In this document: positions 42,293 to 54,419 of the stretch, piece by piece | Numbering within the stretch: position 1 is the first letter of the stretch | Layout: each line of letters starts with the position of its first letter | Source of the DNA: Muraenolepis orangiensis | Lineage: Eukaryota > Chordata > Actinopteri > Gadiformes > Muraenolepididae | Direction of reading: 5' to 3' | Length of the DNA: 64,000 nt | Assembly: GCA_027704905.1 (NCBI GenBank) | Contig: CM051021.1 | Coordinates: 3,397,727 to 3,461,726 of the forward strand | Notes under the pieces: generated by a model | Seen by the model: the letters and a program-made list of their open reading frames with translations, nothing else | Database searches by the model: none | Told to the model about the DNA's origin: nothing | Made by a program: the position numbers and the translations under genes

Positions 42293-45020
42293 CAAGTCAA
42301 GTCAAGTCAAGTTTTATTGTCACTTCACAGTTTACGCAAATATAAAGCAGTGAGTGAAAATCTCATGTGCAATACCCGACGACAGACAGCAGTTGCAAAA
42401 ATAAGATACAATAAAAACAGAATAGAATAAAAGAAGTTTAAAAAAACAAAACTGTATAAAGTTAAATATATAAAAATAAAAATGCAATTTCTAAAATGCA
42501 ATATATCAGCACAGAAAAAGAGCAATATGGAAATATAAATCAATGTAATAAAATATACATTGTTATTTGCAATACACCCTTATTCAGCAGCCTGATGGCC
42601 TGACTGTGGAAGCTATCTCTGAGTCTATTTGTGCGGCACTTATACTGCGGTATCGCCTGCCTGACGGTAAAAGTGAATACAGTTCATGGCTGGGGTGGGC
42701 ATTGTCTTTTATGATGCGTTTGGCCTTGGCCACGCACCGCTGGTTGTATATATCCAGGAGGGAGGGGAGCTCACCTCCAACGATATACTGGGCCGTCCGC
42801 ACCACCCTTTGAAGCGCTCTGCCCTCGAGTGCGGTGCAGTTCCCGTACCAGGCTGATACAACCTGTAAGAACACTCATGATGGTGCCGGTGTGGAATGTT
42901 CTCAGGATGCGGGGGTTGTTGGGCCCTTTTCATCACGTGTGTGGTGTGCGTGGACCATGTGAGGTCCTCGGAGATGTGCACACCGAGGAACTTGAAGCTG
43001 CTGACCCTCTCTACTGCAACACCGTCGATGGAGATAGGGCCGTGCTCTCCTCTCTGCTCATGGTAGTCCACGATCAGCTCCTTGGTCTTCTTGACGTTGA
43101 GGGCGAGACTGTTCTCCTGGCACCACTGCTCTAGCGATCCAACCTCCCTGTAGGCTGTCTCGTCATCGCCGGCGATCAGGCCCATCACTGTCGTGTCGTC
43201 AGCAAACTTGATCATGACGTTGGAGCTGTGCATAGCCATGCAGTCGTGGGTGTAGAGGGAGTAGAGGAGAGGGCTCAGCCCACATCCCTGGGGGGCTCCC
43301 GTGTTGAGGGTCAGTGGCTCTGAGGTGGTGCCGCCCATCCTCACCACCTGGCGGCGGTCCGACTGGAGGTCCGGTATCCAGCTGCACGTGGATGGCGGCA
43401 CGCCTAGACCTCTAAGCTTGGTGTCGAGCTTGGCAGGAACTATCGTGTTGAACGCTGAGCTGTAGTCCACAAACCGCATTCGCACATAACAGTTATTTCG
43501 CTCCAGGTGGGAAAGGGCAGTGTGGAGGGCCAAGGCAATTGAGTCATCCGTGGATCTGTTTTGACGATATGCAAATTTCCATGGGTCCAGCGTGGCAGGT
43601 AACACGGAGCAAATAAAGTCCTTGACCAACCTCTCGAAGCATTTGCTGACAATCGAGGTGAGGGCTACAGATCTATAGTCATTCAGGCATGTTACCTTGG
43701 GTTGTTTAGGGACAGGCACGATGGTGGACATCTTGAAGACCGGGAACAACAGCCTGGGACAGGGAGAGGTTGAAGATGTCTGCAAAGACTCCTGCCAACT
43801 GGTCTGCGCATGCTCTGAGGACACGGCCCGGGATGTCGTCGGGGCCTGCCGCCTTACGGATGTTCAACCACTTGAAGGTGCAGCGCATATCCGCCTCCGA
43901 GATGTTCAGCAGGCTGATTCACATTGAAAGGCGCGCATGGAGGGCAGCGCGAACATCGCCGTTAATCCAAGGTTTCTGGTTGGGATATTTCCGAACCGAC
44001 TTGGTCAGAACAACGTCATCTATGCACTTCTTGATGAACCCGGTGACCGAGGACTTATACTCGTTGATGTTATTGTCCGAGGCGACCCGGAACATGTCCA
44101 AGTCAGCGCAATCCTACAGCATAGAGTCAGATTGGGCCGACCAGCATTGGACCTCCCTCACAGCGATTGGTTGCTGCTTCAGTCTATGCCTATAGGCGGG
44201 GAGTAGCTAGATAGAGCGGTGGTCTGATTTGCCGAACGGTAGGCGGAGGAGGGCCTTGTAGCCATCACGGAAGGGAGTGTAGCAGTGGTCGAGGATCCGC
44301 TCACCCCGTGGGTTGCTCGTTATGTGTTGGTAGAACTTCGGGAGAACCTTATTCAGGTTCGCCTTGTTGAAGTCCCCCGCCACGATGAGAGCAGCCTCAG
44401 GGTGTGCCGACTCCTGTTCGCTGAGAGCCCCATACAGTTCCTTCAGCGCTGTGTCCGTGTTGGCTTATGGAGGAATGTAAACAGTGGTCACGGTTACCGC
44501 TGTAAACTCCCGAGGTAGCCAGAATGGACGGCACATAAGCATCAGGTACTCCAGGTCCGGGGAACAGACATCCATGTCTCCGTAAGGCAGATGATACAAT
44601 TGTCCTTAGTTTCCCGGTGGAATTGAATACGAGCCTGTAGCTCGCTTAACGTATTGTCCAGAGACTGTACATTAGCCAGTAGAATGGTGGGTAGTGGGGG
44701 GCGATTGGATCTACATCTCAGCCTGACTAGCACGCCGGGTCGCTTCACTCGCTTCTTCCTGTGACGCTTGCGTGTAATCGTGCCCAAGATGGTCGGAGAT
44801 AATCCAGCTGTGACTTCGGGCGAGACGTCCGAGTCGAAAGAATGAAAAAGCTCCGGTAGGCGGCGAGAGACTGTCGATCTGATCTCCAGAAGTGTGCAAA
44901 AGTCATAAATTAACATGCTGCTAGCCTTCTGCACAAAGATAGTCGCGATAAAAACAATAAATAACAAAAAACTGCGTCGTCGTGCGGGAGCTCGCAACAC
45001 GGCAGCCATCTCGTACGGTG
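42293..45020 (-). mobile_element. Rex1/CR1-like LINE, copy B (near full length)
   Basis: Minus strand from about 44750 down: endonuclease start (PTILLANVQSLDNTLSEL, CIICLTETWMS), endonuclease body (VAGDFNKANLNKVLPKF, near 44370), YPNQKPWINGDVRAALHA near 43980, then a 371-codon open RT stretch (42709-43824) with AGPDDIPGRVLRACADQ just upstream, TIVPVPKQPKVTCLNDYRSV, NTGAPQGCGLSPLLYSLYTH, IKFADDTTVMGL and FKFLGVHISEDLT. Frameshifts separate the blocks. The 3' end has TCAAG repeats at about 42295. It occupies an acadvl intron-side position in opposite orientation. Confidence 0.88.
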
Positions 45021-45250
45021 CCATACTCTTACTGCTTGAGTTGATATAATCCAAAACAGAGGAGGTATAGGAGTCAATGTCTGTGTAGGAGTCCAGGGTG
45101 GACTGGGAGGCAAATAGACTCCAATCTGTGTGTAGGAACCGGTTCTGCAACTCAGTCTGCTCCCTCAGGCCAAACTTTGACTGTCCTAACGGTGGGCTTC
45201 ACACGCTTGATGAGTGGTATGTTCTTCATGTGTGCTGCACACAATCTATT
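45000..45250 (-). mobile_element. Second LINE endonuclease fragment hosting Rex1 copy B
   Basis: Minus strand reads LIKRVKPTVRTVKVWPEGA near 45210 and HTDWSLFASQSTLDSYTDID near 45090, a LINE endonuclease C-terminus distinct from the Rex1 one. Rex1 appears to have inserted into it. Confidence 0.5.
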
Positions 45251-45376
45251 TCCGTCACACACAAGGTGGATATAGATAGAGTTAGATCTATGTAGATATA
45301 CTGTATCTATACACCGTTATCCAAAAGCTTTTGCAATACCATTAGTGCATACATGGTCTGCCAGTGCAAATCGAAC

Positions 45377-45378
<2 letters not shown>

Positions 45379-45420
<42 letters not shown>
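45379..45420. repeat. (TG)n microsatellite
   Basis: About 21 units abutting the acceptor of the 45426 exon. Confidence 0.95.
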
Positions 45421-45423
<3 letters not shown>

Positions 45424-45759
45424 AGGTGGACCACGCAGCCAACAGAACCCAGTTTGGCAGCAAGATCCACGCGTACGGCGCCATCCAGGAGAAGCTGGCC
45501 CGCATGGCCATGATGCAGTACGTCACCGAGGTCAGACCAGGCATCAGTACAGCCTTTGAACTGAGAACCCATCGCCAATACCTGTTCACTAATCCACCCG
45601 TGTGTGTGTGTTAACTGTCTATGGCCTACATGATCAGTGGCAACATGGACAGCGGGGTTCTAGATCGAGGCGGCCATCAGCAAGATCTTTGCCTCCGTAA
45701 GAATGCACAGGAGAGTGAGCATCTGAGCCAGGATGTAGAAATCTATTGGGGAGTCGTTA

Positions 45760-45895
<136 letters not shown>

Positions 45896-46224
45896 AGGAA
45901 GCGGCGTGGACGGTGACCGACGAGCATTCAGATCATGGGCTTCATGAAGGTGAGGGTTTGATTCCCTGTGTTACCAAAAGCAACAGACAGAGGTGTGATG
46001 GGTTTGTGGTTCTTTAAACGTCCCGTCCTGTTTCCTAGTTGGTCCGGTTCACTGTGGAGCTCTTTAAAAACACTGGTCCAGACTTTTCCCATTATCACCA
46101 CCGTCTGCTACCTCTTCAAACATGACTTGGATGATTTGGACGGATATGCAAAGTGTTGTTGTTAGTGTGGTATGATAATAGTGGTGTGGTTTTACGCACA
46201 CACTTAAAGACGTTAAATCGAGCT

Positions 46225-46640
46225 GTCTATGCAGGAGAAAGACACAGCAGCCCTAGAGAACTGGTGCTACATGACTAGAGAACAACAGCTCTAGAGAACT
46301 GGTGCTACATGACGAGAGAACAATAGCTCTAGAGAACTGGTGCTACATGACCAAAGAACAACATCCCGAGAGAACTGGTGCTACATGGCCAGAGAACAAC
46401 AGTTGGAACAACAGCCCTAGAGAACTGGTGCTACATGACCAGAGAACAACAGTTGGAACAACAGCCCTAGAGAACTGGTGCTACATGACCAGAGAACAAC
46501 AGTTGGAACAACAGCCCTAGAGAACTGGTGCTACATGACCAGAGAACAACAGTTGGAACAACAGCCCTAGAGAACTGGTGCTACATGACCAGAGAACCAC
46601 AGTTGGGACAACAACCCTAGAGAACTGGTGCTACATGGCA
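46225..46640. repeat. 50-bp minisatellite in an acadvl intron
   Basis: Unit AGAGAACTGGTGCTACATGA plus CCAGAGAACAACAGTTGGAACAACAGCCCT in two parts. About five full units and several short ones. Missing from copy 1 because of the deletion. Confidence 0.93.
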
Positions 46641-47014
46641 TTTCTTTCCAGTGACTTAACTGTGGCTTAGCTGCTTCTGTATAGGTCCATGTGAGCCAGA
46701 ATGCCCCCCAGTTCTATGAACTATAATAGGCGGTGGGATACATGTGGGTTATTGCAGTAAACGTATGTATTGATCTGAAGCTTCATGTTCTATAGTTCAC
46801 ACACTCCTCTCACGCTGTGCTCTGCAGGACTCGGGCGTGGAGAGAGTGATGCAGGACCTGAGAATCTTCCGGATCTTCGAGGGAACCAATGATATCCTCC
46901 GACAGTTCGTGGCGCTGAACGGCTTCCAGGTGACCGGCCGGATCACCTGACCTTTTCATTTCACAGCTCTGGACCAGAAATGTTTGCAAGCGTATAAATG
47001 TACAAACACTTAAG

Positions 47015-47250
47015 CCAGCGGTTCCCAAACACATGCACCCACATAAAGACACTCCCAAACACATGCTTGCACACTCCTAGAGAATTTAAAACATTGTCTG
47101 TAATTAGTACAGAACTGCAATGAAAGCAAATCTAAATAGGAACAAGTCACCTTTACGATAATGCATGATTTATATTTAGCCATGCCCCCCCTCCCTGTCA
47201 TAACTCCGGGCCCCCCCTAGGGGGCGCGCCCCCCAGTTTGGGAACCACTG
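47015..47250. mobile_element. hAT-type MITE related to 3072-3194
   Basis: Starts GCGGTTCCCAAAC and ends GTTTGGGAACCACTG with a CCCCCC-rich interior; longer than the other two copies. Confidence 0.6.
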
Positions 47251-47852
47251 GGCTAAGGTCATGACAATAACATTGTCATCCATATTACATTAGACTATCA
47301 TACTTGTTCTGGACTCATTACAGTTACTGCACTGTACTGCACTGTATTCATGATGCTGCTGCACTACTGGCACTTTAAAATGCTTTTTAAATGCTTTCTG
47401 CACCATTCAAAACATTTGTATATATATCATAGTGTTATTTTTATAACTTTTATATTGTTATAGTATAGTGTTTAATAGTGCATAGTATAGTATATTGTGT
47501 TATATTTGGGAAACTGTACGTAGGACCATATACGTTGTGATATTAGTTCTGTATACATTTTTTTATAGAGTATTCATCAATGCATGCATGTGTGTGTGTC
47601 CCACAGAGCGCTGGGACCCAGCTGAAGAGCCTGCAGAGAGCCATGAAGAGCCCCTTGGGTAACGCTGGGCTGCTGGCTGAGGAACTGACCAAGAGAGCCA
47701 AGAGGTTGGTCCTCCGCTCTCCTACAGACCATCATGCTTCATGCGCTCCACCTGTTTGACTCTTTGTGTTGGCCTGTATGGTCACCCCTCTGTGCTGAAG
47801 GCCTATTCGGCCCTCCGAGCATCACACCAAGGACTGAGAGATTAAGGGTTCA

Positions 47853-47883
<31 letters not shown>

Positions 47884-49334
47884 GGTGTTTTCAGGAAGGC
47901 GGGTCTGGCCAGTGGTCTCACTCTGCAGGGGAACATTCACCCTGAACTGGCTCAAAGTGGGGACCTGGTGAGTGTCTGGTTATTATTGATTTAGTTTATG
48001 TATTGATTTTAATGTTCACCCCTGAGCCAACACAATGCAGACCAAATGCAATCCACTGACTAGCCTGTGACCTCATTATATACACAGTATAACCACAGTA
48101 TATGACCTTAATGTATAATATAACGGCAAATCTATATCCATATATTGAAACGCATGCCATCGGAAAAACAAAAGCCTTGGGATAGTTAAGGGTTCAAACC
48201 CACCGTTGACCCAAGTCATCTGTCCCTATTGGGAATCAAACCCGCGGCTCCGGTGATGTCTGCTACATCCTCTGTGTTTGATCTCCAGACGGTCAAGGCC
48301 ATCGAACAGTTTGGCGTTGTCGTCGAGGACCTGCTGATCAAACACGGGAAGAAGATCATCGGTAAGTGTGTGTTTGGCTGTGTGTGTGTGTGTGTTTGGC
48401 CTTGTGCTTGAGTGCGTGTGTGCATTTGAGTGTGTCTGAGAAAGCTCAAGGCTGACCTCGATGACATCATCGGGTCGTAATGATGCCATTGACAGGCTGT
48501 TGAACAGTTGTGTAGATAGTGTTGGTGGTCAAAGTGTGTGTGTGTGTGTCTGTGGTTTGCAGACGAGCAGTTTGTACTGAAGCGCGTGGCGGACTGCGCC
48601 ATTGACCTGTACGCCATGGGGGTCGTCCTGTCAAGGTAGGAAACACGCCGGTTAGCCCAAAACACGCTTTATTCTCTTTTGGTCTCACCCCCTCCATCCT
48701 AATCTCTCTCTCTCTCTCTAAGCGTCTGTCTAGCCTTGTCTCCCTCCCCTTTTCTCTCTCTCGCCCTACAGTAAATCTCCAACTCTCTCACTCTCACATA
48801 TCTGGTTTACCCTCCTGAAAGCTGAATTGTGTGTGTGTGTGTGTGCAGGGCGTCCCGTTCTCTGAGTCAGGGTCACCCCTCGGCCCAGCATGAGAAGATG
48901 CTGTGTGAGACCTGGTGTGTGGAGGTAAGGTCTCTCCCTCAGTTTCATCCCAATTTCACTCCTTGTTCTGTTATCATGCGATTGGTCCAGGAAGTCTGGG
49001 TTGTTGTTGTTTTTACACTGCAGTTTGTGCATCTCTGTCAATATAAATGTTGAACATCAGATGAATCTATAGGTCATATCTCTGCATGAGATCTATTGGC
49101 GTCAGCATTGCCAAAAGGTTTTTATTTAAAGAAATTAAGTGTTTCCTTTACTGTTCCTTTACTGAGTTGACCTTGTGAGGTATAATTTATCCCCAGGCTC
49201 ACGACCGGATCACACGCGACCTCCGCACCCTGCGCTCCAGCCAATCCAGGCAGCTGTTCAACAACCTGCGCGCCATCTCCGCCGCCGTGGTGGAGAACGG
49301 GGGCGTGGTCTCCCCTCACCCGCTGGGCTTCTAA

Positions 49335-50554
49335 ACCTCTCCCCCTTCTCAACATCTGGCCACACCCATTGGTCCTCACGGCGGCCTTTTCTTTGTCCCT
49401 CCTTTTGCTGATTGATCCGCTTCAAGAACCGGCGGATATAAATGTTGAGTTCTGTTAGCAGTTAGTTTTGTTCAGTTAAAACATGAGATAAGAAGGGACA
49501 TGCAAGTGAGTGAGAGAAACCCTGACACACACAGGATGTAGCAGAGACTGTTGTGTTTGTCGTACAGGACAGAGAAAGTGTAAATATGTCTCAACGCCCA
49601 CGTTTGACCCATTTAGTTTTCTTAGTCTTTTCCCGGGTGTCTGCAGTGCCAAGTTGTTTTGCTGTATATACCGTATGCCTTTCTCTGTGTGGGTGAGTGT
49701 GGTTCTACTGGTGTGTGTATTCAGGTCACAATGATAACGTCATATCGGAATGAAAGCCTCAAGTGATGGCGTTTAACTGATCCAGAACAAAAGCATTAAG
49801 CCCCTGTTAGAGCAATGGTCATTCTCTGTCCTCTTATTTATGGGCCGTTTCTCAAAAGTCCCGTCATGTATTTGAGTTTACACCGAAACAGTCTAAACGG
49901 TGATCAAAGTGTCTGCACATACGAGGGGGGGGGGGGGGGGCAGGAGATGGTAGTAGCTGGGTTGTGGGTGGAGTGAAGTCTAAAAGGTACCGGGTTCGAT
50001 CCCCAATGTCTGCAGTAGACCTGCAGGTGTCCTAGATCTAGACGTCTCTCTCCTCATGAACGCATCAACAGATTCAACGCAGGTTACTTTGGATAAAAGT
50101 GTCTAAAGCTAAAGAAATACTGAATGACTTCCTAACAGTGATAACGCTCATGTTCCCTTCAGTTGTGTGCAGTTATATTAATGACATGCGGGAAACCAAC
50201 TGATTGTGTGACTTTCATGCAGAAACGCGCTAGAGAATCTACGGCTACTCATTTTGTAAGGTGAAAAACGGAGGCTGCTGTAACATTAATATAATAAGAA
50301 ATATTAATGATATTAAGGGTTTAGAAGTCAGCCTGTGTAATGTGGAGTGATGGTTTATGATACAACAATATTACTCTTAATAAAACCAATCAAAAAATAA
50401 ATGATGAGTCCTCGATGTTGACAACTCACATAACCCTGACTTTAAATACAATGACCTGGCTTCAGTAGGGCGTTCTATAATGACGTCACCTAGCGTTAAC
50501 CTGCCAGTCTGCTGGTAAATATTAGATGACGTCATTATGGACCTACTGCCTGCT
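49335..50554 (+). other. acadvl 3' untranslated and downstream DNA (copy 2), with SINE-like block
   Basis: Counterpart of 8336-9530. The tRNA-like block with GGTTCGATCCC and the TTTGGATAAAAGTGTC tail is at about 49951-50110. No coding exon seen. Confidence 0.6.
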
Positions 50555-50589
50555 GCTCACCCAACACTAAAATTCACGGCGCTACAGAG

Positions 50590-51195
50590 ACGGCGTCTGG
50601 TGACTAGTAGTGTAAGTGTTCTTTGTGTTAAAGTTAGCAGCTTGGTAGACTCGGTGTAGTGTAAGTGTTCTTTGTGTTAAAGTTAGCAGCTTGGTAGACT
50701 CGGTGTAGTGTAAGTGTTCTTTGTGTTAGCAGCTTGGTAGACTCGGTGTAGTGTCAGTGTTCTTTGTGTTAAAGTTAGCAGCTTGGTAGACTCGGTGTAG
50801 TGTAAGTGTTCTTTGTGTTAAAGTTAGCAGCTTGGTAGACTCGGTGTAGTGTAAGTGTTCTTTGTGTTAAAGTTAGCAGCTTGGTAGACTCGGTGTAGTG
50901 TAAGTGTTCTTTGTGTTAAAGTTAGCAGCTTGGTAGACTCGGTGTAGTGTCAGTGTTCTTTGTGTTAATAAAGTTAGCAGCTTGGTAGACTCGGTGTAGT
51001 GTAAGTGTTCTTTGTGTTAAAGTTAGCAGCTTGGTAGACTGTAGTGTAAGTGTTCTTTGTGTTAAAGTTAGCAGCTTGGTAGACTCGGTGTAGTGTCAGT
51101 GTTCTTTGTGTTAATAAAGTTAGCAGCTTGGTAGACTCGGTGTAGTGTAAATGTTCTTTGTGTTAATAAAGTTAGCTTGGTAGACTCGGTGTAAT
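50590..51195. repeat. 49-bp minisatellite, about 12 copies
   Basis: Unit with GTGTAAGTGTTCTTTGTGTT and AGCAGCTTGGTAGACTCGG. Some units lack or gain a few bases (AATAAAG variant). It lies just beyond the copied acadvl block. Confidence 0.95.
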
Positions 51196-51858
51196 GTTCA
51201 GCCGTTCCCAAACTGTGGTGCGGTACGTGAGTTTCCTCTATTGGTAAGTTGAGGAATCACCCAAATGTATGAAAAGGTATATTGATTTATTTTATGAATA
51301 AATAATAAATACCTGCTACCTCAGCATTCTGGCAAACTTATATATGACAATGTGTTGATGACCCCAGTGGATTGTTCAGCCATTGCAGAAAAAAAAAGTT
51401 TTTATTCAATAAGACATTTACAATGAACGCCTGGATGAAGCTGTCCACTAATACTGTGTTCAGTGTAAAGCTATTGTTTTATGCTGCCATCTAGAGGCCA
51501 CTGGTGGTATTGTTACGTGAGTTCACCAGAAGAAGAAAACATTTGTTTAATGCAATGTCCCAGCGTCAAGTTAGGAAGCTGACTAATATTTGCCCAATGT
51601 AATTCGACAATGGCAAACACAAAGCATGCTATGAAATCAAAGTAAACTAAATAATTGAGTCTGTTTTTGGCCTGTATTTGATCTCTTCTCAGTAGACTCA
51701 CAGGTTCCTTACTCAAGCTCAGAGTTGCACCATCAGAGTGGATGGCCCTCAAACTGAGGCATAGTGTGACAGAAAATACTGACTACTGAAGCTGAGATTT
51801 GAAGTACATTTGCTGATGGCTTCAAAACTGAGGAAGGCCATGACCAAATGTACATGCT
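51196..51858. other. No feature recognised
   Basis: Non-coding. CCGTTCCCAAACTGTGGTGCG near 51203 is a common dispersed fish motif. Confidence 0.4.
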
Positions 51859-51922
51859 TCCATGGTTGTGATCATGTCTGAGATGTCATGTATATATATA
51901 TGTATGTATATATATATGTATA

Positions 51923-51956
<34 letters not shown>

Positions 51957-52008
51957 CATATATATATATATGTATATATATATGTATATGTATATATATA
52001 TATGTATG

Positions 52009-52040
<32 letters not shown>

Positions 52041-52076
52041 CATATGTATATATATATACATATATATATGTATATA

Positions 52077-52116
<40 letters not shown>

Positions 52117-52154
52117 TATATACATGACATCTCAGACATGATCACAACCATGGA
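51859..52154. repeat. Long AT-rich palindrome (PATRR-like), 296 bp
   Basis: Arms CCATGGTTGTGATCATGTCT and following GAGATGTCATG are perfectly inverted at the other end (52108-52153). The core is a TATATG/CATATA repeat that is itself largely self-complementary. No coding content. Confidence 0.9.
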
Positions 52155-52247
52155 TACAATTATGTTGCGCAAATTATTTTAAAATCATATTTTACACATA
52201 TTTCTGGGTGCATTCCATATTTTAAACACACACATATTGACAATTTA

Positions 52248-52278
<31 letters not shown>

Positions 52279-52365
52279 TTTCTTTGTGCGTGTGGTTTAG
52301 GGGGGGCGGCGCCCCATCGCCCCCTATGGGCCAGCCGCCACTGCTGATAGCTGAACAGAGGGAGG

Positions 52366-53100
52366 GGTGACACTGATGAGTGAAAGTAGGAAAAGAAGCA
52401 GCATTTGGCTGCATTTTAACAATTGTGCAAACACAAAGACAGAATGCAGAATTTGCAACATGAAGCTCTCATATAGAGCAGGGTCCACAAACCACCTCCA
52501 CAGGCACTTGAGAACTGTGCATCCAACAGTTCAGTTGGAAGAAAAAAGGCAGGTCAGACTGCCTGCTTCTGCTTCTGTGTGTCTACTCCACCTGTTGCTG
52601 CTGCAGCTACAGGATCTACCCCCCATGCACCAGGTACCCAAACACCAACAGCTACACAGACCTCAATAAGACAATTGATATACAATGAATGGCAAAGGCA
52701 ATGAATGACCCCAGCTAGACAGAACATAGTGGATGAAGAATTGGCCAAAATGATTGCAAGTGATTTCCAACCATTTTCCATTGTGGAGGACAAGGGATTC
52801 CGAAGCTTCACACAGGCTCTCAATCCAATGTTCCTCCAAGCAGGAAAACACTCTCACTCTCAGTCTCTCATTCCGAGACTGTATGATAGAGAACGTGCTT
52901 CACTGCAGGCCAGGGTTAAGGAAGCTACTGCAGTTTGCCTTACCACTGATTGCTGGACATCAAGAACCACCACCTCTTTCATGTAAATAAAAGGTATATG
53001 TGGTAAAATAGAAGAGCCGTTTGGGAGCCGAAAGAGCCGGCTCTTCTTGGTGAGCCGAGCCAAATGAGCCGGCTCACTCAAAAGAGCCGGAATTCCCATC
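52366..53100 (+). mobile_element. hAT (ZBED1-like) transposase fragment with right-end subterminal repeats
   Basis: BED finger at about 52380-52540 (SIWLHFNNCANTKTECRICN ... HLHRHLRTVHP) precedes KMIASDFQPFSIVEDKGFRS and AVCLTTDCWTSRTTTSF at about 52745-52985, the start of the RNase-H fold. It then jumps to a terminal region with repeated GAGCCGGCTC and ends GGAATTCCCATCACTA near 53102. Most of the catalytic domain is deleted. Confidence 0.75.
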
Positions 53101-53369
53101 ACTACAACACACCCCCCTTTCCTCCCCTCCCAATCCCGTTCCCGTTCCCGTTCCCGTTCCAACTCTCGCGTGACTCTCTCACTCCCGTTCCCACGCAACC
53201 TGTTCCCCCTAGCGCTCGCAGCCAATGACCCTCTATAGTGGACACTTCCCCTCAAACACATGCAGGTAAACGAACACACACATACAACACCCAATGAACT
53301 CCCAAACCCCCTTTGTCCTGGAGGGAGACCCATGGTCGGCCAGGCCACAGCGTTACAATATATATATAT

Positions 53370-53600
53370 ATATTACTGTGCAGCCAACATTTTCAGGAAG
53401 AAGACTTTGAGAACTATTTGCAGTCATCAACTGTTGTTGTAGCCTGATGCGTTTTTGCCCAGCAGGACGGAGACGCAGCACTACAGAGCAAGTCCTAACA
53501 GGGCTCCACAGTAACGGTTGCCAGGTTGCCATTGGCAACCATTCAGAAAAAATGTCAACCACTTCTTGGCCTTGGCCTTTGGTTGCCAAGTGGCAACCCG
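53370..53600. mobile_element. hAT-like end fragment
   Basis: ANIFRKKTLR-like codons, then CAGGGCTCCACAGTAACGGT and several GGTTGCCA / TGGCAACC inverted motifs. No boundaries can be fixed. Confidence 0.4.
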
Positions 53601-53929
53601 TTTTTAACATAAAGAAATAAGGACAGCAAACCGCAAAACGTGCACCCCAAAATATATAAATGTTAATTATTTGTTGTATTAAGAGTGCTATTTAATTATT
53701 GTTGTGACCAGTCGGAACCTGATACTTAAGTTGCACGTGCATTGGTGTGATTACGGAGCCGGAAAGCGATGCGCGCGAAAATGGCGAAGCAGATTAAGTA
53801 GTTTGACTGTGGGCCAATCCGTCAACATCTCAAACGAATGTTCAAAGTGATTCAAGCAACATGAGCGGGCTGCTCAACGAGGTGGGGGCTGCAAGAGCTG
53901 GCGTACCCATTAACCGGCCAAATAACACT

Positions 53930-54065
53930 GCAATGGGCTACATGCACTAAGCTGTGTGTACTTCACACAGCTTAGTACATATAGCCCCAATGGGCTACAT
54001 GCACTAAGCTGTGTGTACTTCACACATATAGCCCCAGTGGGCTATATGCTCTAAGCTGTGTGAAG
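53930..54065. repeat. Tandem hairpin-forming repeat
   Basis: AATGGGCTACATGCACTAAG occurs twice and a third, diverged unit follows. The first unit contains CTAAGCTGTGTG and its exact inverse CACACAGCTTAG, separated by 5 bp. Confidence 0.8.
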
Positions 54066-54151
54066 TGCTTCAGATAATGCGGTTCAGCCTCTTCCGGTGT
54101 ATTTGTTTACTTCCAACTAGCTAGCTACAGCTCCTGAGGTACTATTTCGCC

Positions 54152-54306
54152 ATGAATTCCCATAAGAAAATGCGTTTTCAAAAACAGGAGAACATTGCTG
54201 TGTTCCGCTTTGTTCGGCATCATCGAAATGTAACGGTATTTAGAGTTTCCAACCCATCACGACCTGAGAAGAACCCGACACGGACATCCGATTCTATACC
54301 AGGTAA
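54152..54306 (+). other. Possible small first exon, unrecognised
   Basis: ATG 54152 opens MNSHKKMRFQKQENIAVFRF and VRHHRNVTVFRVSNPSRPEK, reaching a donor-like CCAG|GTAACG at about 54301. Basic, Arg/His-rich. No family recognised; it may be a transposon exon or chance. Confidence 0.25.
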
Positions 54307-54419
54307 CGTTAGACCCAAGTTGTGCTATTCAGCTAACTGTTTGACATTGACCAAAGTAAACATCAGTTAAACTATAAAGAATCCTATCGTAAGTCTTAAT
54401 ACAAAATAGTTAATCATTG

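Noticed and set aside
53100..53345. Possible gene with CCCGTTCCCGTTCC repeat upstream
   Set aside because: Low-complexity and no open frame with splice context; left unassigned.
54152..54306. Confident new small gene
   Set aside because: Only one short open stretch with a donor-like site; no second exon or homology seen, so kept as a low-confidence note only.
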